From: Rhodospirillales bacterium
GTDB lineage: Bacteria; Pseudomonadota; Alphaproteobacteria; Rhodospirillales; Casp-alpha2
Assembly: GCA_021775095.1 (NCBI GenBank)
Contig: JAJFII010000003.1
Coordinates: 1 to 53,649, forward strand
Length of the DNA: 53,649 nt
Direction: 5' to 3'
Below are positions 18,760-26,197 of the stretch, piece after piece; the stretch's first letter is position 1, and every line of letters starts with the position of its first letter. The position numbers were made by a program, and so were the translations under genes. Under the pieces are notes generated by a model, which was not told the origin of the DNA, ran no database searches, and was given only the letters and a program-made list of their open reading frames with translations.

Positions 18760-18787
18760 ATATAACGAATAACTAAGAGTTAATTCC

Positions 18788-20113
18788 ATGCCGCTTAGTA
18801 TTGCCATAATCGGTTCCGGCCCAGCTGGATTTTACACAGCAGACGCCCTTACCAAAGCCTGCCCGGACTGTCGGGTCGATTTTATTGAACGCCTGCCGAC
18901 CCCCTTTGGTTTAATTCGCGGCGGAGTTGCTCCCGACCATCAAACCACCAAACGGGTCGCCAAAAAGTACGAAAATACGGCAATGATGCAACACGTGCAT
19001 TTTTACGGCAACGTCGAAATTGGCCGTGACGTTTCGCTGATGGAACTGCGCGCCATGTACGATGCGGTGGTATTGGCTGTTGGTGCCCCGGCCGATAAAA
19101 AACTGACAATACCGGGTGCCAACAAAATCGGTGTCCATGGTTCGGCGGCGTTCGTCGGGTGGTATAACGGACATCCGGATTTCCGCGATCTGAAACCGGA
19201 CTTGAATACAAATTCTGCGGTGGTTATCGGCAACGGCAATGTTGCCGTCGACGTCGCACGGGTCCTGCTGCGGTCGCCCCGCGGCATGGCGGAATCTGAC
19301 CTGCCCGACCACGTTGCCGCGATGATTCACGCCGCCCCCATTACCGAAGTCCATATGGTTGGTCGACGGGGCCCGGCCGACGCCAAATTCACCAACGTGG
19401 AATTGCGCGAAATGGGCAACCTCAAGCTCACCAATCCACGGGTCAGACCGGAACAATTGCCCGAAGATTTGGACGCAGTTCTCGCCGGTTATGACGAACG
19501 TGACCGTCGGTTACGGATCCGCAACCTGGGGACCTTACGCGAATTTTCGACACGGAAAGACACCAACAAACCAAAGAACGTGTATTTTGATTTTTTTGCA
19601 TCGCCGGTTGAGATCCTGGGCGGCGAGCAGGTTGAAGCCATCCGGTTTGAACGAACCCGGGTGGAAAACGGCAAATGCCTGGGCACCGGCGAAATGTTCG
19701 AGATTGAATGTGGTCTGGTAATCCCGTCAATTGGCTATCGATCAGAACCCATTGAAGGGGCCCCCTTTGACGAAAAACAGGGGATAATTCCCAACGACAA
19801 CGGACGGATTGAAGCGGGTCTCTATGCCGTTGGCTGGATAAAACGCGGTCCCAGCGGCGTGATTTCTTCGAACCGCCCTGACGGTGTTATTGTCGCCGAA
19901 TATATTGCCGAGGATATTACCGCAGATCCGGACCGTCACGGTCGCGACCAATTGGAGGCGGTTCTCAAGCAACGCCGAATTCGCTGGATCGGTTATTCCG
20001 ACTGGCAACGGCTGGAGGCCATGGAAATTGAAAATGCTGAAGGCCATGCGCCACGCAAAAAATTCGTAACCGTCGAGGATATGATCCATGCCCTTGATGG
20101 CCTGCCAAACTAA
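18788..20113 (+). CDS. Ferredoxin-NADP+ reductase, adrenodoxin reductase-like
   Basis: A 441-residue flavoprotein of the adrenodoxin reductase/FprA type. The FAD-binding motif is IIGSGPAGFYTA (7-18), followed by TPFGLIRGGVAPDH; the NADP-binding motif is VIGNGNVAVDVAR, and GRRGPADAKFT and GWIKRGPSGVI are family signatures. It transfers electrons between NADPH and ferredoxin. It lies 28 bp after korB on the same strand, so it probably converts the reduced ferredoxin made by KorAB into NADPH, or supplies ferredoxin for the reverse reaction. Confidence 0.9.
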   Translation: MPLSIAIIGSGPAGFYTADALTKACPDCRVDFIERLPTPFGLIRGGVAPDHQTTKRVAKKYENTAMMQHVHFYGNVEIGRDVSLMELRAMYDAVVLAVGAPADKKLTIPGANKIGVHGSAAFVGWYNGHPDFRDLKPDLNTNSAVVIGNGNVAVDVARVLLRSPRGMAESDLPDHVAAMIHAAPITEVHMVGRRGPADAKFTNVELREMGNLKLTNPRVRPEQLPEDLDAVLAGYDERDRRLRIRNLGTLREFSTRKDTNKPKNVYFDFFASPVEILGGEQVEAIRFERTRVENGKCLGTGEMFEIECGLVIPSIGYRSEPIEGAPFDEKQGIIPNDNGRIEAGLYAVGWIKRGPSGVISSNRPDGVIVAEYIAEDITADPDRHGRDQLEAVLKQRRIRWIGYSDWQRLEAMEIENAEGHAPRKKFVTVEDMIHALDGLPN

Positions 20114-20129
20114 CCCGTAAGAGATTTTT

Positions 20130-20555
20130 ATGACAGATCAAACCTATGCTGGTGATATTTCGCCGCGCGAATGCTGGAACCTGTTAAGCACGGACGAACA
20201 GGCCGTACTGATCGATGTGCGCACCGACGCGGAATTTTCTTTTGTCGGTGTTGCCGATTTGTCCGGGCTTGGCAAAAAAACCGTCTATGTCAGCTGGCTG
20301 TTTTATCCGAGTATGGATTTGAACCCGGACTTCACCGCCACCTTAAGCCAACAAAACCTGCAAAAGGACCAGTCGCTGCTGTTTCTCTGTCGATCCGGCG
20401 TGCGATCAAAACATGCGGCCATCGCCATGTCGGCGCTCGGTTTTTCAAAATGTTACAATGTCGCTGGCGGGTTTGAGGGTGACAAGGACGAAACCTTACA
20501 CCGGGCATCGCGAAACGGCTGGAAACACGCCAATTTGCCGTGGGTTCAGGAATAA
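20130..20555 (+). CDS. Rhodanese-like domain protein
   Basis: A 141-residue single-domain rhodanese with active-site Cys C87 in LFLCRSGVRS, a loop typical of sulfurtransferases. The N-terminal block ISPRECWNLL and the segment LIDVRTDAEF belong to the domain, and GGFEGD.D is near the end. No signal peptide is seen, so it acts in the cytoplasm. It is 16 bp after the ferredoxin reductase and is probably the last gene of the kor operon. The substrate is unknown; sulfur transfer linked to Fe-S cluster or thiol chemistry is only an inference. Confidence 0.88.
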   Translation: MTDQTYAGDISPRECWNLLSTDEQAVLIDVRTDAEFSFVGVADLSGLGKKTVYVSWLFYPSMDLNPDFTATLSQQNLQKDQSLLFLCRSGVRSKHAAIAMSALGFSKCYNVAGGFEGDKDETLHRASRNGWKHANLPWVQE

Positions 20556-20981
20556 CCAAGGGCCGGCAAAACCTGAGATACAGGTGCAATAAACCAAAAT
20601 AATCATAATCCCGGTCGCTCACACAGCCGCGAATTCTACCGTGGATGAGACCCGGTGCATGCCCGATAACCGAAATTCACGCTGACCCTACCCAATAGGT
20701 CACCCGCGACTTCGGCAAATGCCGTTTCCTGTTGGCCGACAAAATATAGCCATTTAGCGGCGCAACCAAGCCAGCCCTGTTTATTCTATCTCAAGACTAA
20801 AGTGGAAACTCTTGAAATAATCCCAGGACTTGATGGCTTGGTTACCAATGCAACTGAACACGAAACATCGTTCAACTAAATATGGCAATAATGATATATC
20901 TATTTACGTGTATCAAAAATTCGTTATTCTATTTGTGGATAGTATCCGTTTTATTGTGAATTAAACCCACGTCAGGCCGCC
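20556..20981 (+). other. 426-bp intergenic region upstream of the LuxR gene
   Basis: No coding region or RNA gene was recognised. Two palindromic elements stand out: TGACC-10 nt-GGTCA at 20683-20702, and GGATAGTATCC at 20937-20947, about 35 bp before the luxR ATG. The region from about 20880 is AT-rich and probably holds the luxR promoter. Confidence 0.5.
20683..20702. promoter_or_regulatory. 20-bp inverted repeat, possible LuxR-type operator
   Basis: TGACCCTACCCAATAGGTCA has the length and dyad layout of a lux box (5-bp perfect arms TGACC/GGTCA, 10-nt centre), about 280 bp upstream of a luxR-type gene. It does not match the ACCTG..CAGGT consensus well, so this is tentative. Confidence 0.25.
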
Positions 20982-21743
20982 ATGACAGCAGACACACGAC
21001 TGTTCGAATTTTCAAAGAGTGCCAGCGAGGCTACCAGTCAAACGGAGATTTGGCGGGCCCTTAAAAAATCCCTGCATTCCTACGGTGTAAAATTTGTCAA
21101 CTACGCCTATGGCGAACCCGACGACCTTGTCATGTTTTCCAATATGAGCAGCCAATGGTTAGCATATTATTTTGACCATTATGCGCGGACGGATTTTATA
21201 ACCGACCATTGTTCCAAAAAGGACAAGCCGCTGTTTGTCGATGCCACCTACTTTAACGGCGAAACCAATCTCGATCAGACAAACAAACTCATGATGACCG
21301 ATATTCGCGACCTGGGTTTAAGGAGCGCCATTGGCATCCCCATACCGAAACCAGATTCAACCTATCTGGCCGGTGCCGGGCTGCTGTTTGATCTCGGTGA
21401 AAAGGACTGTCACGACGTGTTGCATCGCCATGGTGAAGAAATGTCGTTGTTGGTGAACACCATGCACCGGTTTATTGCCGACCATGAATTACAAGGGAAC
21501 GACGATCTTTATTTTGCCCGCCACGGAAAAGACCAAAACCGCAAAGACATTCTGACAACACGGGAGAAGGATGTTCTTCGTTTCCTGGCGGTCGGATTGC
21601 GTCCCGATCGGATTGCAGAAAAAATGGACCTGCAAATCCCAACCATCCACATGCATATTCAAAAGGCCCGTCGGCGTCTGGGGGCATCGACCCGCGAACA
21701 GGCCATCGCTACGGCGCTTTGCCGGCGACATCTTGTGCTCTAA
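20982..21743 (+). CDS. LuxR-type transcriptional regulator (solo)
   Basis: A 253-residue regulator with an N-terminal autoinducer-binding-like domain (about 20-175) and a C-terminal LuxR helix-turn-helix (about 190-248: LTTREKDVLRFLAVG, then KARRRLGASTREQAI). Of the six residues usually lining the acyl-homoserine lactone pocket, Trp (W59), Tyr (Y63) and Asp (D71) can be aligned, but the Pro after Asp is Phe (F72), and the second Trp position seems to be Phe (F85). No luxI gene is in the window. It may therefore sense a non-AHL or plant/other signal. Targets are unknown. Confidence 0.85.
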   Translation: MTADTRLFEFSKSASEATSQTEIWRALKKSLHSYGVKFVNYAYGEPDDLVMFSNMSSQWLAYYFDHYARTDFITDHCSKKDKPLFVDATYFNGETNLDQTNKLMMTDIRDLGLRSAIGIPIPKPDSTYLAGAGLLFDLGEKDCHDVLHRHGEEMSLLVNTMHRFIADHELQGNDDLYFARHGKDQNRKDILTTREKDVLRFLAVGLRPDRIAEKMDLQIPTIHMHIQKARRRLGASTREQAIATALCRRHLVL

Positions 21744-21831
21744 TTCTGATCCCACTGACGGCGGTCCAAAGGCGACGATTTAGTGCCTTGCCGGGCGAAT
21801 AGGCTGTGCTTGGCACCCCACTGATAGGTGG

Positions 21832-22749
21832 TTACGGGTTTGTTCTGCTTATCTCCATGAACCGGGCTTTAATCTGATCCATATTACCGCCAACGCAAAC
21901 CCCGGCGGGGAAACCCTGTTGGCCCTGGCAAACAAGGGTTCTTCCCTTCTCCGCGCCGTCCTCAACGACCTCAATTCGATGGGTCTCGATGGCAAATAGT
22001 TCGGGGTGGGTGCAGGCGATTACCGCCGCCGGATCGTGTAATCCACATCCCTCTATGCCGACAACCGTGCGGTAGAAATCCAAATAAAAGTGACTGGCCC
22101 GACGCAGGAAACCGCCAAACTCCGGCGCATGATGCTCGAGGTCCCTAAAATCATCCGCCGTACATAAAATTTTCATGGTGACGTCCAGGCCAACCAGGAT
22201 CACGTCTGCGCCACTTGCCAGGACGATATTGAGGGCATGTGGATCATGATAGGTATTGGCCTCGGCGACAGGTGTAATGTTGCCCGGCACAAAAACAGCG
22301 CCGCCCATGAGGACAATCTTTTTGACGTTGGTGGCAAAATCCGGATCCAGCTGGATCGCCTGGGCGACATTGGTAATCGGCCCAATGGCGCAAACGACCA
22401 GTTCATTCCTGTGTTGGCGCGCCATCCGAACCAGATACTCGGCTGCCTGCTCGTCGATGGCATTGCCCTCGGGTTCCGCCGCCGGGACATCGCCAAACCC
22501 CTCTGCACCGTGGACATGGGCAGAGGGCGTCATCATCGGTATCTGCATGGATCCCTTTGCGCCACGGGCGACGGGAATTTTCAGCCCGGCCATTTCAACC
22601 AGTCTCAAGGCGTTGCGGGTGGCCGTTTCGACCGTTACATTGCCAAATACCGTTGTCAGCCCCAAAAGATCAATTTCCGGGGCTGCCGCCGCATACAAAA
22701 TCGCCATGGCATCATCAACACCCGGGTCCGTATCAATAATGAGTTTCAT
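21832..22749 (-). CDS. Nucleoside hydrolase (inosine/uridine-preferring family)
   Basis: A 305-residue N-ribohydrolase. The calcium-binding signature DTDPGVDDAM is at 6-15, the second site is in ANTYHDPHALN, and a catalytic-type His lies in GLHDPAAV. It cleaves ribonucleosides to base and ribose in purine/pyrimidine salvage; the base preference cannot be read safely. The start is the ATG at 22749, preceded by GAGGGACACCT; the longer frame to 22803 is not supported. It is convergent with the luxR gene. Confidence 0.9.
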   Translation of the reverse strand: MKLIIDTDPGVDDAMAILYAAAAPEIDLLGLTTVFGNVTVETATRNALRLVEMAGLKIPVARGAKGSMQIPMMTPSAHVHGAEGFGDVPAAEPEGNAIDEQAAEYLVRMARQHRNELVVCAIGPITNVAQAIQLDPDFATNVKKIVLMGGAVFVPGNITPVAEANTYHDPHALNIVLASGADVILVGLDVTMKILCTADDFRDLEHHAPEFGGFLRRASHFYLDFYRTVVGIEGCGLHDPAAVIACTHPELFAIETHRIEVVEDGAEKGRTLVCQGQQGFPAGVCVGGNMDQIKARFMEISRTNP

Positions 22750-23059
22750 AGGTGTCCCTCGCCTGCTTGTGAGCACGATGATCCGCCCGCTGGCACCGCC
22801 CAAAATTCACCCGGTCGACAGCCAATGGACCCCGTATCCAATTTGACATCAGCTTGGCCACTGCTGACAATCACTTATCCGCGATCCCCTTAAAACCATA
22901 ATTAACCGGCAACGTACAGAGCGCTTCCCCCATGTGGGGAAAGGACGGTATTGGAGGTGACGGTGGCGATTGAGACCGGTTTCCCCCTATCCCCCTCTCC
23001 CCGGTGTGGGGGAGGGCTGGGGTGGGGGGGTGAAGTTGCCACGTCCGCGCACTGACAGG
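22750..23059. other. 310-bp intergenic region between nucleoside hydrolase and metZ1
   Basis: No gene seen. It contains the nucleoside hydrolase promoter side and two GC-rich dyad elements: TTCCCC/GGGGAA near 22925-22941 and the larger C-rich/G-rich element at 22983-23030 described separately. Confidence 0.5.
22983..23030. repeat. REP-like GC-rich palindromic element
   Basis: A run of C-rich sequence (CCCCCTATCCCCCTCTCCCC) is followed after GGTGT by its G-rich complement (GGGGGAGGG, then GGGGTGGGGGGG). The long hairpin closely resembles the dispersed intergenic palindromes of many alphaproteobacterial genomes. A single window cannot show copy number. It lies at the 3' end of metZ1, where it could also act as a transcript-end structure. 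Confidence 0.55.
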
Positions 23060-24265
23060 TTATCCGATGACAGCCAACGCCTGCGCCAAATCATCTATGA
23101 TATCCTGGACGTCTTCCAAACCAACGCTCAGGCGCACCAACCCCGGCGTGATCCCCAGTGCCAGGCGGTCGTCCTCGCTCAAACGTTGATGGGTTGTGGT
23201 TGTCGGGTGAGTTGTCAGGCTTTTGGAATCACCCAAATTATTCGATATATCGATGAGCTTCAGGGCTTTCAGGAATTGAAAGGCGCCGTCTTTTTCGCCT
23301 TCCACTTCAAACGAGACCATGGTTCCGCCACGTGACATTTGTTTCTTTGCGAGTTCGTATTGAGGGTGTTCCGCAAGGCCCGGGTAAAGAACTTTGGTTA
23401 TCGCCGTTTGGGTTTTTAAGAACTCAACGATGCGTTCGGCATTGTCGCAGTGACGCTCAACGCGCAAACCCAGGGTCTCCAGGCCCTTCAGCATAACCCA
23501 GGCATTAAAGGGGCTCATGGAAGGACCCGTATGGCGGAAAAACGGCTCCAGACAGTCGCTCAGGTATTTTTCATCATTAAACAGGATGGCCCCGCCCAGG
23601 GTCCGTCCCTGGCCATCGATGTGTTTGGTCGCCGAATACATGACGATGTCGGCACCCAGGGCAAGCGGGCTTTGCAATACCGCCGTTGCAAACACGTTGT
23701 CGACGACGACCCGGGCACCCGCTGCATGGGCCAGGTCGCAGACGGCAGCGATATCGATTACTTCCAAAGTCGGGTTCGACGGCGTTTCCATAAACACGCA
23801 GACCGTCGGTTCTGCCAGCGCGTCGCGCCATTGGTCGAGGTCCGTTCCATCCACCAGAATGGTTTCAACACCATATTTCGGCAGCTGCTCGGTCAGCACA
23901 TAATTGCACGACCCAAACAACGCCCGAGACGCGACGACCCGGTCGCCGGCCTTAACCTGGCAGGCGATAGAGGCAAACATCGCGGCCATGCCGCTGGCCA
24001 TGCCGACACAAAAATTGGCCCCTTCCAATAGGCCAAGGCGTTGCTCAAACATCGATACCGTCGGGTTGGCGTACCGGGAATAAATGTACCGTTTGGTTTC
24101 GCCCTTAAAAGCCGCCTCCGCTTCTTCCGGTGACCCATAAACATAACCGGACGTCAGATACATGGCCTCGCTGGTTTCTTCGAAGGTCGAGCGCGACATC
24201 CCGCCCCGGACCAGTTGAGTTGCTTTGCGCCAGTTGTTTGCTGAATAAATTTCGTCGCCGCTCAT
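23060..24265 (-). CDS. metZ: O-succinylhomoserine sulfhydrylase (MetZ), SAM-II controlled copy
   Basis: A 401-residue PLP enzyme of the Cys/Met metabolism family. The Schiff-base lysine is K214 (SATKHIDGQGR), and SRYANPTVSMFE, SGMAAMFA and METPSNPTLEV are family motifs. It makes homocysteine directly from O-succinylhomoserine and sulfide. The ATG has AGGAG upstream. The leader (24266-24404) carries a SAM-II aptamer and a terminator, so expression should fall when S-adenosylmethionine is high. A close paralogue lies just upstream on the same strand, about three quarters identical by eye. Confidence 0.92.
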   Translation of the reverse strand: MSGDEIYSANNWRKATQLVRGGMSRSTFEETSEAMYLTSGYVYGSPEEAEAAFKGETKRYIYSRYANPTVSMFEQRLGLLEGANFCVGMASGMAAMFASIACQVKAGDRVVASRALFGSCNYVLTEQLPKYGVETILVDGTDLDQWRDALAEPTVCVFMETPSNPTLEVIDIAAVCDLAHAAGARVVVDNVFATAVLQSPLALGADIVMYSATKHIDGQGRTLGGAILFNDEKYLSDCLEPFFRHTGPSMSPFNAWVMLKGLETLGLRVERHCDNAERIVEFLKTQTAITKVLYPGLAEHPQYELAKKQMSRGGTMVSFEVEGEKDGAFQFLKALKLIDISNNLGDSKSLTTHPTTTTHQRLSEDDRLALGITPGLVRLSVGLEDVQDIIDDLAQALAVIG

Positions 24266-24301
24266 GGCGTATCTCCTGCCGGTTAAGGGGTATTCCCCAT
24301 T

Positions 24302-24330
24302 AAAAAAACCCTCATCGGCTACGATCAGGG
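24302..24330 (-). terminator. Terminator in the metZ1 leader
   Basis: On the minus strand CCCTGATCG pairs with CGATGAGGG across a 4-nt loop, with one G-G mismatch, and is followed by seven T (24302-24308). It lies between the SAM-II aptamer and the metZ1 start codon, where it can act as the expression platform of the riboswitch. Confidence 0.75.
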
Positions 24331-24344
24331 CTGAACAGGCTCCG

Positions 24345-24404
24345 ACCTTTTAGCCGGTTATTTAACGTGGCCGCAAGCTGGTCAGCCAAATCACCACGTG
24401 AGCC
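24345..24404 (-). promoter_or_regulatory. SAM-II riboswitch aptamer
   Basis: Read on the minus strand the element shows the conserved SAM-II blocks in order: CGTGGTGATTTGG, CCAGCTTGCGGCCACGTTAAA and, after a short spacer, CCGGCTAAAAGG. GTGG pairs with CCAC to form P1, and GGCT toward the 3' end can pair with the loop to make the pseudoknot. SAM-II is typical of alphaproteobacterial methionine genes, and here it precedes metZ. A promoter lies directly upstream and a terminator directly downstream, so control is probably by transcription termination. Confidence 0.93.
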
Positions 24405-24406
24405 GC

Positions 24407-24434
24407 ACTATAAAAGAATGATGGGCAGGGTCAA
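24407..24434 (-). promoter_or_regulatory. Sigma-70-type promoter for the SAM-II/metZ1 transcript
   Basis: On the minus strand TTGACC (24429-24434) and TATAGT (24407-24412) are separated by 16 bp. The expected start is near 24400, at the very 5' end of the SAM-II aptamer, as expected for a riboswitch leader. Confidence 0.7.
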
Positions 24435-24662
24435 CCGGGAAATTGTTCTCACGGGGTCTGAAGTCGTCGATAGGTGTCCCTATAGGGATTTATCCCTTTA
24501 GGTGATCGCTGGTATGGAGAAAGGAATACAAGGCCGACCGTTATCGCCCATCAGAGCGCACCCTATTTTCGCGAAAGTGCTATACCTGTGATTTCTGACG
24601 ATGGTTATTACCAGCTCAACGGCGGCACGATCCGCCAACATTCGTCCCGGCGTATGGCGTCC
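24435..24662. other. Spacer between the two metZ genes
   Basis: No gene seen. Around 24470-24505 there is a palindrome TCCCTATAGGGA directly joined to GGGATTTATCCC. This lies upstream of the metZ1 promoter and downstream of metZ2, and could be an operator or part of the metZ2 transcript end. No T-run terminator was identified. Confidence 0.4.
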
Positions 24663-25877
24663 TTAACAGTTGCCGCACAGCCGCCTGAGTGCCTGCTGCA
24701 AATCCTGGGTGATGTCGTCGACATCCTCCAGGCCGACGCTCAATCGAACCAGACCTGGTGTAATTCCCAGGCGTAACCGTTCCTCTTCACTCATACTTTG
24801 TTGGGTGGTCGTGGTCGGGTGGGTCGTCAGGGTTTTGGTGTCACCCAAATTGTTGGAAATATCGATGAGATCCAAGGTTTCAAGAAATTGAAACGCCGCC
24901 GGCTGGCCGCCGGCCATCTCAAAGGCCACCATCGATCCTCCCCGGCCCATCTGGCGCATTGCCAGTTGGTGTTGCGGATGGCTTGCTAGGCCTGGATATA
25001 AAACTTTTTTGATGGATTTTTGGGTACTGAGAAAGCGGGCCACAGTCAGGGCATTTTCACAGTGCTGGTCAACCCGCAACTTCATGGTTTCCAGCCCCTT
25101 TAACAACACCCAGGCGTTGAACGGGCTAAGCGACGGGCCGGTATGGCGGAAAAACGGATCGAGGCAATCGCTCAAATAGGATTCGTCGTTAAACAGGATG
25201 GCACCGCCCATGGTCCGGCCCTGCCCGTCGATATGTTTGGTGGCGGAATAAATAACAATATCCGCACCCATAGTCAGCGGGCGCTGCAACAGAGGTGTGG
25301 CAAATACATTATCGACAATAACCCGGGCACCTGCGGCGTGGGCAAGGTCACTGACCGCTGCAATATCGATGACTTCCAGGGTCGGATTAGATGGTGTTTC
25401 CATGAACACACAAACCGCCGGCTCAGCCAGGGCCTGTTGCCACTGGTCAAGATCGGTACCGTCCACCAGCACCGTTTGAATGCCATAGCGCGGCAGATGT
25501 TCCGTCAGAATATAATTACACGAACCAAACAAAGCCCGTGACGCGACGATCCTGTCGCCGGCTTTGGCCTGACTGACAATGGCGGCAAACATCGCCGCCA
25601 TGCCGCTTGACGTGCCGACGCAAAACCGAGCCCCTTCCAATAAAGCCAAACGGTCTTCAAACATCGAAACGGTGGGATTGGCAATACGTGAATAGATAAA
25701 CCGGTCGCTTTCACCCTTAAAGGCGTCTTCGGCTTCCTGCGGGGATCCGTAAACAAAACCCGAGGTCAGAAACAGCGCCTCGCTGGTTTCTTCAAAATTC
25801 GAGCGATTGAGGCCGCCACGAACCAGCCGTGTTGCGGTTTTCCAATTGGTTTTGTTTGCGCCGAGTTGTAGGGTCAT
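24663..25877 (-). CDS. metZ: O-succinylhomoserine sulfhydrylase paralogue (MetZ-like)
   Basis: A 404-residue PLP enzyme collinear with metZ1 throughout, with K214 in SATKHIDGQGR and the same active-site blocks (SRIANPTVSMFE, METPSNPTLEV). No key residue difference is obvious, so it is probably also a homocysteine-forming sulfhydrylase. The start is the ATG at 25877 (MTLQLGANKT); the longer frame to 25973 adds implausible residues. Unlike metZ1 it has no SAM-II aptamer in front. The pair looks like a tandem duplication that has diverged in regulation. Confidence 0.88.
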   Translation of the reverse strand: MTLQLGANKTNWKTATRLVRGGLNRSNFEETSEALFLTSGFVYGSPQEAEDAFKGESDRFIYSRIANPTVSMFEDRLALLEGARFCVGTSSGMAAMFAAIVSQAKAGDRIVASRALFGSCNYILTEHLPRYGIQTVLVDGTDLDQWQQALAEPAVCVFMETPSNPTLEVIDIAAVSDLAHAAGARVIVDNVFATPLLQRPLTMGADIVIYSATKHIDGQGRTMGGAILFNDESYLSDCLDPFFRHTGPSLSPFNAWVLLKGLETMKLRVDQHCENALTVARFLSTQKSIKKVLYPGLASHPQHQLAMRQMGRGGSMVAFEMAGGQPAAFQFLETLDLIDISNNLGDTKTLTTHPTTTTQQSMSEEERLRLGITPGLVRLSVGLEDVDDITQDLQQALRRLCGNC

Positions 25878-26197
25878 GGGTAAAGTGCCTCTGTTAAAGA
25901 GCCGACACGCCTTTGACAAAATAGGGCTGCCCCTCGAGTTCATCTTAGTATGGATTTTAAAAAATAAAACCATTAAGTGTATTTTTTTTCAGATACACTT
26001 ATAAGATTATTAACCGTCGAAACCAGCCGGGCCCGGGTGGGCTTGCTACCGGGTTTACGGGTCCAGATCATCTGTGCTGGGACGGGTTGGCCCAACAGCG
26101 CCGAGACCCCCTTCCGTAAAATTACATATCGGGCCTATATTTTCCGTTTTTCCGCCCTATATTAGAAATCCAAATCGTTTTATCCGAGGACCTGCCC
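25878..26197. other. 320-bp divergent region between metZ2 and tldD
   Basis: Divergent promoters are expected here. A perfect 9-bp inverted repeat (TAAGTGTAT...ATACACTTA) spans 25974-26001 around a T-run, on the metZ2 side. Near tldD, GCCCTATATTAG (about 26153-26164) could include a -10 element. No RNA gene or reading frame is convincing. Confidence 0.45.
25974..26001. promoter_or_regulatory. AT-rich inverted repeat upstream of metZ2
   Basis: TAAGTGTAT and ATACACTTA form a perfect 9-bp dyad around a 10-nt centre containing eight consecutive T on the plus strand. It lies about 100 bp upstream of the metZ2 start. An operator for an unknown regulator is possible. Confidence 0.35.

Noticed and set aside
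25878-25980. Second SAM-II riboswitch before metZ2
   Set aside because: None of the conserved blocks (GTGGTGATTTG, GCCACGTTAAA, GCTAAA) occurs.
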